Assembly (NCBI GenBank): GCA_905221605.1
Contig: CAJNDS010002176.1
Coordinates: 345,800-409,799 of the forward strand
Direction: 5' to 3'
DNA length: 64,000 nt
DNA from: Symbiodinium natans
Taxonomy: Eukaryota; Sar; Dinophyceae; Suessiales; Symbiodiniaceae
Each line of letters opens with the position of its first letter. The first letter of the stretch is position 1. The translations under genes were made by a program, and so were the position numbers. The notes beneath the pieces are model-generated. The model was not told the DNA's origin. It made no database searches and was given only the letters and a program-made list of their open reading frames with translations. This document shows, piece after piece, positions 50,865 to 59,800 of the stretch.

Positions 50865-51419
50865 ATGAGCCTGCTGTCTTCCCTCGCGCAGGACTTCTCC
50901 GCTTATTGGCACCCGCCGAGTCAGATAGTTAGTCAGATTCTTCATACACCCGGGGCTGCAGAAGTAGGCAGAGAAGCCCCAAACCCTAAAGCCCTACCGG
51001 CTTTCTCAAGCCACTTTCTTGCGAAGAGGCGGGCTAACAAATGTATCTTCACTGGCAGAATGCATGGCATAGCTAGAGCCAGTGTTTGGGCTCAGAACCC
51101 CGGCTTTCTCAAAGGGACCTTGAACCTTGCCGGGGCTCCGCTACCTGACCGACACCCCAGGCACTGTGACTACTTGACCCTCCTTGAAGACCCCTCCAGA
51201 GGTGGGGGAGACCCAAACCTTAGGGGAAGGAAGCCACTACAAACCCTCCCCAACCAGAGCACAGTGCTCGTTTTCTTGAGCCCAAAACACCCAGTTGCGT
51301 GGCAGCGCAGGGGCGCAGGGGCCATGCCCCCTTGGTCTCGCCTTAGCACATGCCATCCTTGCTTAGGGGCGGATGCTTACATGGAGCCCTGTTCCACTTC
51401 TGGGCCTGCTGCCCCCTAA
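50865..51419 (+). CDS. longest non-repeat ORF (184 codons), product unknown
   Basis: From ATG 50865 (MSLLSSLAQDFSAYWHPPSQ) the + frame runs unbroken to TAA at 51417 through ANKCIFTGRMHGIARASVWA, DRHPRHCDYLTLLEDPSRGG and HPCLGADAYMEPCSTSG. A telomere-like CCCCAAACCCTAAAGCCC at 50976 is read in frame as PNPKAL. It may be one large exon or several separated by unrecognised introns; GCGCAG|GAC at 50889 could be an internal acceptor. No family recognised. Confidence 0.42.
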   Translation: MSLLSSLAQDFSAYWHPPSQIVSQILHTPGAAEVGREAPNPKALPAFSSHFLAKRRANKCIFTGRMHGIARASVWAQNPGFLKGTLNLAGAPLPDRHPRHCDYLTLLEDPSRGGGDPNLRGRKPLQTLPNQSTVLVFLSPKHPVAWQRRGAGAMPPWSRLSTCHPCLGADAYMEPCSTSGPAAP

Positions 51420-51543
51420 ACTCGAGACTATGAGAAGTATTGCCACGGGACTTTAGCCCTTTGCAGTCAACGAGCGCGAAGAAGCCCCAGGAACTGCACA
51501 ATCGTCTGCCCAGAAGTGTGGTGCCTTGCCTTGGAATCCATGG

Positions 51544-51790
51544 GTCACCCCTAAACCCTAAACCCTAAACCCTAAACCCCAAACCCTAAACCCTAAACCC
51601 TAGGAACCTAGGAACCCTAAACCCTATCAGTCCTGAACCCTAAACCCTAGTGTGTAGGAGTTAGGAACTGCACTCGGTCGGGGTATTGGAGTCGAGATTA
51701 GAGGAAACAGACTCAATTCTTGTCAGTTCCACAGTTCTGTATAACTACCCTAAGACCTAAACCCCAAACCCTAAACCCCAAACCCCATTG
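51544..51790 (-). repeat. CCCTAAA stretches
   Basis: Arrays at 51548-51602, 51614-51648 and 51757-51787, partly CCCCAAA variants. Confidence 0.88.
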
Positions 51791-51809
51791 AAGCTTCCTG
51801 TAGCGGAAG

Positions 51810-51863
51810 GATGCGCCGATGATGTTTGCATGTTCGATCTCGGTCTTCTTGTTTATTCACTGA
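51810..51863 (+). CDS. possible terminal exon with hydrophobic tail
   Basis: After GCGGAAG the frame DAPMMFACSISVFLFIH ends at TGA. It could be a C-terminal membrane anchor. Short; only AG|G and composition support it. Confidence 0.3.
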   Translation, partial: DAPMMFACSISVFLFIH

Positions 51864-52259
51864 GAGGGCGCCCTAGAATCTCGAAGGTCTTGACACAACA
51901 TCACTCTCTGTCAGCTGTAGACGGCCAGCAGTGTGAATGTTAGCGAAGCGGCTAACAAATTCCTCGCGGAAGTTTTGAGCTTGAAAAATCGGCTTGACCT
52001 TGCGATGTGAAGCCTATAAACACCTGACCGAACTTAGCCGCACTTGCAGACTTTCAGCGGTTGGCCGGGGTGGTACATTTGAAGATAAGATGAGGTGCTG
52101 AACTCAGGGCCAATCAAGGCAAGCGCAAGACGACCAGAGTAAGAGGCGCCATTTGGGCGTTGGGCACCGGTCCGATCGATATCATAAGGGGCGTAAGGCA
52201 TGTGCGAGGGACTCAGGCTCCAAACCTAAAGCAAAGAACGCACACACACACACACACAG

Positions 52260-52337
52260 CGACACAAGCCTGCGCAAACGTCATTCCTATACCAATCTTG
52301 AGTGGGTCAAATCCGTTACGCCGAACCACCCCACGAG
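52260..52337 (+). CDS. probable exon after a CA repeat
   Basis: A CACACACAG acceptor precedes DTSLRKRHSYTNLEWVKSVT then PNHPT, G/C-rich in third position, ending CGAG|GTGTTT. As at 4307, a (CA)n tract directly provides the acceptor. Product unknown. Confidence 0.42.
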
Positions 52338-52502
52338 GTGTTTGTGGTTGGCGACTCGCAGGCCATTCCTGAGGCCCCCCAAGCTTGACCCTAAACCCTA
52401 AACCCTAAACCCTAAACCCTAAACCCCTTGGGTGCAACTCTGCCACTTCGAGCCATAGGAACTGCATAGCGAAAAGAATCTTGGGGCCTTAAAGATTAGA
52501 GT

Positions 52503-52505
<3 letters not shown>

Positions 52506-52548
<43 letters not shown>

Positions 52549-52559
52549 GGGGGGGGGGG
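52506..52559 (+). repeat. T42-G12 homopolymer junction
   Basis: Forty-two T followed by twelve G. The G run overlaps the start of a family D-like element, whose C/G-rich end may have slipped. Confidence 0.9.
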
Positions 52560-52695
52560 TTACTTTAGTAGAAATATTAGAAATAGAGCTGGACCAGAAG
52601 GGAATGCCATCAGTAATTTTCCGACCCCGAGGTTAGATGCAATTTGGGTTGCATTGTCCCCCGGGTCCAGAGCAAGGAATGCGGGAATTCGGGCC

Positions 52696-52825
52696 CTACA
52701 TGAAGCAGGGTTTATATTACTGGTGTTGGCAGGTGAGTGTATATGAGGTTCCTTTTTAAAATTGGTAAGTGTATATACCTGGTGTCCTTTTGGGGGTACA
52801 AGAAATATATACCCTACTTCATAGG
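52696..52825. mobile_element. family G inverted-repeat element, second copy
   Basis: CCTACATGAAGCAGGGTTTA faces ATATATACCCTACTTCATAGG. About 80% identical to 42705-42828, including GGTGAGTGTATATGAGGTTCC. Confidence 0.75.
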
Positions 52826-52901
52826 CTTCGAAGGGATGATATGGGGTTCTCAGCCAGAAAAAGCACCCTAAAACCTACGCCCTAGACCCTAAACCCTAAA
52901 G

Positions 52902-53158
52902 GGCTTGCTGGGTCGGACGTCTGGGAGATTGCGTCCCCTGAGTCTCCCGTCTGGGAAACTTGGGATGCTCCGGCTTGCCCTGCGGTTTAGGGTTGAGGGT
53001 TAGGGGTTAGGGTTTAGGGTTTAGGGTTTAGGGTTTAGGGTTTAGGATGCCTCCGGCATCCCCGGAAAGATCCTGACGCGCGAGGCCTTCGGCGCCAGCA
53101 CCGATGCCGAGCCAGATCGGGTTTGGAACATCACGGAAGGCTGCTTTTCCGCTGCTGG
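52902..53158 (+). CDS. Trp-rich coding segments joined across a telomeric intron
   Basis: Exon 52902-52984 reads LAGSDVWEIASPESPVWETW then DAPACPA, ending in phase 0 at TGCG|GTTTAGGG. Exon 53046 to 53120 or 53158 reads DASGIPGKILTREAFGASTD then AEPDRVWNITEG, with essentially every third position G or C, and starts in phase 0 directly after TTTAG. This is one of the most convincing exon pairs in the window. Product unknown. Confidence 0.55.
52985..53045 (+). repeat. 61-nt telomeric array acting as an intron
   Basis: GTTTAGGGTTGAGGGTTAGG GGTTAGGG then clean TTTAGGG units, ending GTTTAG. GT-AG at its exact limits. Confidence 0.58.
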
Positions 53159-53159
53159 G

Positions 53160-53575
53160 TTCCCTTGGCTCCCCAATACCCTTATACCCTTATGGTTACC
53201 CTTATTACCCTAATACCCTTATTACCCTTATGATTGCCCTTATAGTTACCCTTATACCCTTAGACCCTTATAGAATTTCCCTTATCGCCCTAAGACCCTA
53301 AATCCTAACCCTAAACCCTAAGCTCTAAACCCTAAGCCCGAAGACTCCCCAATACCCTACTACCCGAAGACTCTTATACCCTCATAGTTGTATAGTTCCT
53401 GATATTGCCACGAGTCCAAAGCCCCGACGGGGAAGTCGTAAACGTTTGATACAGGCTTTTGAATGTTTTCAGGACAATTGTTAAATACAAACGGGTATTT
53501 TGGGTAGTTTAACCCCCAAACCCTAAACCCTGTAGACTTTCAGCTAGCTAGTAGTCATAGCTGCCTTTGTAAGTT
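53160..53575. other. CCCTTATA-type repeats and telomeric words, no exon
   Basis: TACCCTTAT words recur at 53175-53290 and 53345-53400, a local variant family. CCCTAAA words at 53300-53340 and 53515-53532. Confidence 0.6.
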
Positions 53576-53578
53576 CAG

Positions 53579-53669
53579 GTCCAGGTTGGCACGAGGCTGT
53601 CGTCATGTGTTCCGTCATGGCATATTGGAGCCAGAGGTTGAGAAACAGGGACTCTCCAAAAGCCGCTAG
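53579..53669 (+). CDS. probable terminal exon
   Basis: After AAGTTCAG the frame SRLARGCRHVFRHGILEPEV then EKQGLSKSR ends at TAG. One-base start. It is helical and charged; no family recognised. Confidence 0.4.
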
Positions 53670-53699
53670 AACACGAAGCATCACGCGGTCCCCGAAACC

Positions 53700-53797
53700 T
53701 TAAACCCTACACCCTAAACCCTAAACCCTAAACCCTAAACCCTAAACCCTAAACCCTAAACCCTAAACCCTAAACCCTAAACCCTAAACCCTAAACC
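53700..53797 (-). repeat. CCCTAAA telomeric array
   Basis: Thirteen units with one CCCTACA variant. Confidence 0.94.
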
Positions 53798-53833
53798 TTG
53801 CATATTCGCACAGGTCCGGGGGGTTCAGTGTAG

Positions 53834-54060
53834 GGGAGGGATCTTTGGGACCCAGAATCCCTTGGCATCTTCAGGGCTCTCCTCCGGTGCGTATGATGCG
53901 GCTCCGACAGGGGGGTTTGGGGTTTGGGGTTTGGGGTTTAGGGTTTAGGGTTTAGGGTTTGGGGTTTAGGGTTTAGGGTTTAGGGTTGAGGCCATCATGG
54001 GAGGTCCTCTGGCTCCTGGCGTCTGAGTGGCTACTTTGGCGAAGCCACGTGAAACCCTAG
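53834..54060 (+). CDS. two exons joined across a telomeric intron
   Basis: Exon 53834-53914 follows GTGTAG and reads GGIFGTQNPLASSGLSSGAY then DAAPTG. It ends in phase 2 at GGG|GTTTGGGG. Exon 53991-54060 starts with one base after GGGTTGAG and reads PSWEVLWLLASEWLLWRSHV then KP and TAG. The stop is part of a telomere-like AACCCTAG word. Phases agree. Trp/Leu-rich end could be membrane-associated. Confidence 0.48.
53915..53990 (+). repeat. 76-nt telomeric-variant intron
   Basis: GTTTGGG units, then TTTAGGG units, ending GGGTTGAG. GT-AG limits coincide with the two coding segments. Confidence 0.5.
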
Positions 54061-54160
54061 TCCCCAAACCCCTTGATCAGATTTCGGCTTCAGAGTTAGG
54101 GCAGGTTTAGGGTTTAGGGTTTCGGGTTTAGGGTTTCGGGTTTAGGGCTTCGGGGCATAG

Positions 54161-54262
54161 AACTTGCTCTGGCGCCAGGCTGGCTGCAGGAGCACGGATT
54201 GGCCCAGCGCTCAGGGTGCCTTGGGGCCTGAGAGCTATTCGGATGACACAGGGATGGCTTAA
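54161..54262 (+). CDS. probable exon, product unknown
   Basis: After CGGGGCATAG the frame NLLWRQAGCRSTDWPSAQGA then LGPESYSDDTGMA ends at TAA. A degenerate telomeric stretch (54107-54150) is immediately upstream. Confidence 0.4.
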   Translation, partial: NLLWRQAGCRSTDWPSAQGALGPESYSDDTGMA

Positions 54263-54279
54263 AGGGGGATGCTAGCCAT

Positions 54280-54480
54280 GGTTTTTCAGGCTCCTGTGGA
54301 TGTGCTTAGGGTTTGCCAGGATTTCGGAGGAAATCGTTGGATTTGAGGGGCTTGCGGCTTCTTGCGGCCGAGGCGTGGCCTTGAAGGCTTAAGTTTCGCT
54401 TTGTACGAAGGGGTCGTAGTTATGTTCTGTTTAGTCTGCCGCCTGTGGCAACGCGTGATCAGGATTGAGGGTTGAGGGCT
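54280..54480. other. weak exon candidates only
   Basis: After TTTTTCAG (54290) APVDVLRVCQDFGGNRW is open, and after TTGCCAG (54323) FRRKSLDLRGLRLLAAEAWP is open with good codon bias. They overlap in different frames, so neither is called. Confidence 0.3.
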
Positions 54481-54602
54481 CCATGATGCCTGGGTAAGAC
54501 TCGTGCATCATGATCCTCGGCGGCAGCAATGCTCCTGAAATGCCTACCCCGAAACCCATAACCCTAAACCCTAAACCCTAAACCCTAGCAGACCTTTTGC
54601 AG

Positions 54603-55063
54603 TGCAGAGACGACGCGAGCTCCTCTGAGGCCCCAGGAAGCGAGTCTGAGCTTCTCGCACAAATAGGCCGCAACTTGCTGCTTTCACCTCTTGTGCGTGT
54701 TGAGGGTCTCTGGGGTTTAGGGTTTAGGGTTTAGGGTTTAGGGTTTGGGGTTTGGGGTTTAGGGTTTAGGGCTAGGGTTTAGGGTTTAGGGTCTAGTGTT
54801 TATTTAGGGTGCGGGCTGCGGTTGTGCTTCGCGCAGTTAACTGATTGGTCCCTATTACAACATGGAGCCTTATTATTTAGGGTACTGAAGAAGGCGGGGT
54901 TCCAAAAAAAGGGGGAAACCCACAATATGACCCCCAAATAGTATATTCCTTATTCTACGAACCCCCAAAAGGGTACCCCTATGTTCGGAAACCCCCCAAA
55001 CAGGGACTACGTGCCCTTGCGGATCGCAGACACGACAGACGTTCACGCCTGCCTTGCGCAGCC
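54603..55063 (+). CDS. three phase-matched exons; one telomeric intron and one family A intron
   Basis: Exon 54603-54714 follows CTTTTGCAG and reads CRDDASSSEAPGSESELLAQ then GRNLLLSPLVRVEGLW, ending in phase 1 at TGGG|GTTTAGGG. Exon 54808-54898 starts with two bases after TATTTAG and reads CGLRLCFAQLTDWSLLQHGA then LLFRVLKKA, ending in phase 2 at GGG|GTTCCAAA. Exon 55004-55063 starts with one base after CAAACAG and reads DYVPLRIADTTDVHACLAQ, ending GCC|GTAAGC. The second intron is entirely a family A element. Product unknown, but the three-way phase agreement makes a real gene likely. Confidence 0.57.
54715..54807 (+). repeat. 93-nt telomeric array acting as an intron
   Basis: GTTTAGGG units with TTTGGGG and TCTAGTG variants, ending TTTATTTAG. 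GT-AG limits and matching phases on both sides. Confidence 0.55.
54899..55003 (+). mobile_element. family A element forming a complete 105-nt intron
   Basis: Begins GTTCCAAAAAAAGGGGGAAA and ends GTTCGGAAACCCCCCAAACAG, with the family interior GACCCCCAAATAG and TATTCCTTATTCTACG. The inverted termini coincide with the GT donor and lie just inside the AG acceptor. Confidence 0.58.
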
Positions 55064-55462
55064 GTAAGCCCCCTCGGGCCGGCTCTCTCCCCACGGCTTA
55101 AAGGAAGAACTCAGAGTGTGCTTCAAATGGGGTTCAGTGTTTTTGGCTTCGTAGGCTTAAGGTTTGTTGTTTTGGGGTCTAAATTGAGGGGTTCAGGCTA
55201 TAGGATGAGAGGTGCATTGGCCCTGTTTCGCCAGCACGGGCCTTGAATCCCTCAAGCAATTTCTGACCCCAAAACCCCAAAACCCGAAACCCAAACGCCC
55301 CAAATCATCACCCTAAACCCACATAAACCCTAAACCCTAAGTTTCAACACCCTCAACCCCCCTGAACCTGGACCACCTTTTGAAACTTGAGAAGCACCCT
55401 AAACCCCAAACCTTAAACCTAAACCCTAAACCCTAACCTTAAGCTCTCAACCCTAAATCCAT

Positions 55463-55818
55463 TTGTGTTCCTCATGTGACACACCTTGGAGCTTCCTCGT
55501 GGCGACTGGGGGCCCTGACATGACGCAAGGCTACGCGACCCAGGAAGCTTGGCACTGGCAGTCGTACACATGTATGTGTGACAAAAAGGACAACATGTGC
55601 ATCTCATCTTTGTTTCTAGCTACTTGGGAGTTTACGAAAATAAGGGACCCTGAATTCAGTCCCTAGGATTGTAGGATTCCCTTATAATCAGGACCCGCGG
55701 TACCCCAAATTTCGGAAACCCCCATATGTATATCTACGATCTGTCAATCGCGTCTTTGTTTCAAGTTCTTTGTCTGTTCCTTACAAGTCCCTTGGCGTCA
55801 GACGAGTTGCTGCCCTAA
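55463..55818 (+). CDS. Cys-rich exon and short terminal exon around a family A intron
   Basis: 55463-55629 reads LCSSCDTPWSFLVATGGPDM, TQGYATQEAWHWQSYTCMCD, KKDNMCISSLFLATW, with two C-x2-C/C-x-C pairs that could bind metal. It ends in phase 2 at GGGA|GTTTACG, the terminus of a family A element. 55788-55818 starts with one base after CTTACAAG and reads PLASDELLP, and its TAA is the first telomeric CCCTAA word. Phases agree. The 5' limit is unknown. Confidence 0.45.
55630..55723. mobile_element. family A element supplying a splice donor
   Basis: GTTTACGAAAATAAGGGACC at the left, TACCCCAAATTTCGGAAACC at the right, with GGATTCCCTTATAATCAGG inside. It forms the 5' two thirds of the intron between the coding segments at 55463 and 55788. 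Confidence 0.6.
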
Positions 55819-56009
55819 ACCCTAGACCCTAGACCCTAGACCCTAGACCCTAAACCCTAAACCCTAAACCCTAAACCCTAAACGAAACGCGCACAACATG
55901 CGAAGCACGAAGGAAGCGCGACAAGAGCCCGTGCCTTCGACGGACCTCTCTGCCCTCCGCAGTCTGCGTGAGACCGCGCCTGGGCAACTCCTTATGTCTT
56001 CTGCCCCCC

Positions 56010-56102
56010 CTAGGGTTTAGGGTTTAGGGTTTAGGGTTTAGGGTTTAGGGTTTAGGGTTTAGGGTTTAGGGTTTAGGGTTTAGGGTTTAGGGTTTAGGGT
56101 TT
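56010..56102 (+). repeat. TTTAGGG telomeric array
   Basis: Thirteen perfect units. Confidence 0.95.
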
Positions 56103-56329
56103 GGTCATTCGGGATTTCTTGTTTGGGGACCTTTGTTTTCCCCCATTCCACCCATTCAAGACAGCAAAGATCCTCTGGCTTTGGCCCTGAAAGTTGCTCA
56201 GACTATAAAGTTCAAACATCCTTCATTACATAGGTGTATATGACATACATACCTACATACATACATATATACATATATATATATACATAATTAAAAAAAG
56301 TGCTATTTCATAAAGGTCTTTTGTAGCAG

Positions 56330-56434
56330 TGGCTCAGACAAGCCCTCCAGGTGCGTGCGGGGCCCGGGATCCGCTGGGACTTTACCTCGAGCCGCGCCGT
56401 GCCCGGCCGGCGCTGGCACGAGACTGGGCATTAG
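56330..56434 (+). CDS. probable exon, Arg/Trp-rich, product unknown
   Basis: After TTGTAGCAG the frame reads WLRQALQVRAGPGIRWDFTS then SRAVPGRRWHETGH, with about 90% G/C at third positions. The TAG stop is the first telomeric word of the following array; alternatively the exon ends at TGG|GCATTAG, a GC donor. Confidence 0.47.
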   Translation, partial: WLRQALQVRAGPGIRWDFTSSRAVPGRRWHETGH

Positions 56435-56480
56435 GGTTTAGGGTTTAGGGTTTAGGGTTTAGGGTTTAGGGTTTAGGGTT

Positions 56481-56589
56481 ACTGTTGGTTAGCTGGGAAT
56501 GAGATGAGGTACCCTCTATAAACCCTTAAAGGGGATCATATAGGGGGATGTAGGGTACCTCATTCCCTCATGCCCTACTAACCAACAGT
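56481..56589. mobile_element. family H inverted-repeat element, single-core copy
   Basis: ACTGTTGGTTAGCTGGGAAT and AGGGTACCTCATTCCCTCAT ... CTAACCAACAGT are inverted termini of about 35 bp around CTCTATAAACCCTTAAAGG. A TTTAGGG array abuts its left end exactly. Confidence 0.78.
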
Positions 56590-56816
56590 AAGAGTAGACT
56601 TGGGCTCGGTATGAAGTTCGTGTTTTGTTATTGGGAGACTGCAATATAGTAGTATAATCTAGTCTAATTCTAAATCAGAATGGCAGCGTAATGTAAGAAT
56701 ATCAGAGTATCATGATAGAGTAATTCAGTAAGTTTCTTTCCCTCTAGTGACCTTAATTCTAGGTATGAAGGAACTGGCTGCACAAGACTGCACGCACAGG
56801 GGCGTATGGAACCAAG

Positions 56817-59800
56817 GAGAAGGTGCCCGAGGGCATCGCGACAGCTCTGTGTCGAACCGCTACGGCCGCGGAGCTCCGCGCTTGTCGGGAGGCCTCGCGC
56901 ATCGATGTGGTGCCTGGCTCCTGAATTTTCTGGAAGGGCATGTGACAGTTTTTGCTGGGTTTAGGGCTTCCTTTAGGGTTTATACTTTGATAGCTCATAG
57001 ATCATTAGAAATTGAAGGATTTGTTAACTTATATGTATGTCTTTTCAGTAAACATTTTCATTGACCTCCTATCAACCATATTATGGAAAAATTGAGAAAA
57101 TGTTTCTCAAAGACAGAAAAGGCGCGCATAAAATGCATGCATGTGTACACGCAAACATTAGTTAATCATATTTCTGTTTGAACCTTATAAAATACAAAAT
57201 AAAAAATGAGAGAAGCTCAAAACAAAAAACTACATATAAACATGAGAACATATGATATACATAACGTCATTGAAACAAATTATATTGTTTCCCTTACAAA
57301 AAGGGACCCCAAGAAGATACCCCTCATTTCGGAACCCCCCACTCCATCCAAGGTGCCTTCAGTCCCAAGCTCTGAGCGGCCCACGGCCCTGTGCATCGTG
57401 GGGCCCAGTGGTGCAGGGAAGTCCATGGTTATCCCCAAGGCCGAAACGAGGGATTCCGAGAATGGGGGTACCTTATTGGGGTCCTTATCAGGGAATCCTA
57501 CTATTTGGGCGGTCTGATGTAGGGGTCTCCTGTTGTCGTAAACTCCCAAACAAAGAGAGCACACAGCAATGCTCTCCGCCTATTCTAAGGCAAGAGAGGG
57601 AAAGACTGAGGGTTATCATCACCGCCCCGAAGCCAAAAAAATGTCGGAGAGTCTCCGGCCTTTTGGACTAATATAGGGGTCGGAATAATTACGAATAGTA
57701 TTCCCAGATGGTCCCTCTATACATATACTATAATCCCCCCGACACCCCATTCTAATCCTTACCCTTTTTCTTTTCTCCTTGGACTTGAAAGGCGGCAGAG
57801 CTGTTTGGCCTGGACCTGTCCACCTTCGCAGAGGCGCCCCAAGATGAAAACACATGCTGCGGCACGCCGCGCTCCCCAGGGAACTTACATTTTGGGAAAG
57901 GGTTTAGGGTTTAGGGGTTTAGAGTTCTGAGTTTACGGTATCATAGAGGGGTCGGAATGATTGCTGATGTTATTCCCTTATGCTGCCCTACATAATGATA
58001 CTATAACTATAACCCCCAAGACCCTATTCCAGTTAAGGCCTATACATTTCGGGTTTACAGCCGGGCTTAGAAAGTTGCTACTTGGGCCCGGTTGTTCAGT
58101 GAATAGGCTGACGGCGACATCCTGCGCGGCTGTCACGATGCCTGGAAGACCTGTGTGGTAGAGGATGCCCAGAATGGCTACTTCGATGCCTACGACATCT
58201 ACACCAGAAACACCGCGAGCCTCGACCTTTTGGCAAAAGCTGTGGGCATCTCTGACTTTCATGACTTCATGAGCCTTATTCGGTTCTATACAGAACCTGA
58301 ACCTTAGGCCTTATGGCAGCCCTAGGAACTCTCATGAACCATGTGCCTGAAAAGCAAGCGCAGGAACAAGGGCTTGAAAGTCCAGTTCTTGAGAGAGCTG
58401 GTGCAGGCTCGCAAGAACGTCATCTACCCGGACACACACGTCAAGGAGGATGACCTGGCCCTGATGAAGGAGACCTGTCCCCTGACCTACTACTCGGAGG
58501 GTCATGTCAGGCCCTATCATTGGTAACCCGGCTAACCCTAACTTTGCCCGTAAAACCCTATCAAACCCTAGTTAAACCCGGCAAGACCCTATTAAGCAAC
58601 CCGATAAGCCCTAGATCACCCTGTAAAACCCTACCTAAACCCAACAAAGACCCTATGCACACCCTACAAAGAACCGATAAAGCCATGTAAAACAGTATAT
58701 AAAACCCTCATCAGCCCTATAAAGCCCTTTTGGCTGCAGGAGCAGGACTGCAGCATCTGCCCTATAAGACCCTCAAACCCCTATAGAGCCCCATAAGACC
58801 TTATAAAACCCTAGAAACTCCGAGAAAACCCTATAAAGCCCTAGAAACCCCTAGAAAACCCCTATAAAACCCCTAAAGAACTTCGGGCTCCAGGAGCAGG
58901 GCTACCATGTCTGCACCCTGGCCCTCCTCATCTCCTGCGCCGAGTCGACCTGCCGGCAGAGGAAGCCTCAGACCGAACTTATAAGGGCCTTTCGAGGGAA
59001 GGGCGGGGGTTTCGGGTGTAGGGTTTAGGGTTGAGGGTTTATAGGGTTTGTAGGGTTGAGGGTTTAGGGTTTATAGGGTTTATAGGGTTTGTAGGGTTTA
59101 GGGTTTAGGGTACTTTGAGAGGTTCAATACGGACTCCTAGCAAAAACTGTAGAGCGTACGCCCACGTGCGAGTGTCGAGTTGGGATGCTCGGGGTTTTTG
59201 GAGGAATCGTGCGGAGTCCAATGGCCGGTGGTCAAGCACACCCGAGAAGCGGCTGGGACGCACGTGGAGGGTTTAGGGATTAGGGTTTCGGGTTTAGGGT
59301 TTAGGGTTTAGGGTTAGGCCCCCAAGACGCGTCCCTGAATACAGGAAGATGCACCCTGAAGCCCGAAACCCTACACCACTTTCATCATATTCGCCCCTTT
59401 TTTGCGGTTTCAGGTTTGGGGCTTAGGGTTTAGGGTTTAGGGCTCCTGTCTTCGGTTTCAAGGTTTCAAGAGGTCAGAGGGGATCCCAAAATGCCTAGAG
59501 CCTCCAGCTTCCGCTGCAGGAAGTGGCTGGTGACCATGGGTGATGTACTTCAGCTGGCACTGGAGTGACTTTTTGGAGGTTTAGGGTATAGGGTTTAGGC
59601 TTTAGGTTAGGGTGCTGAGAGGGCTTGTAGGGTTTACACGGTTTAGAGGGCTTCTGGGGTTTTACTAGGGTTTGGGGCGGAGGTCAAGTTGCACAGGTCC
59701 CAAGCCCTAAGGGGTCCATTTACATCATTGTTATTTACTTGTGTCCCAAAGTCCCTATATAGGAAGCACTTTAAGACCCAAGAATTCCCTACGTAGGACA

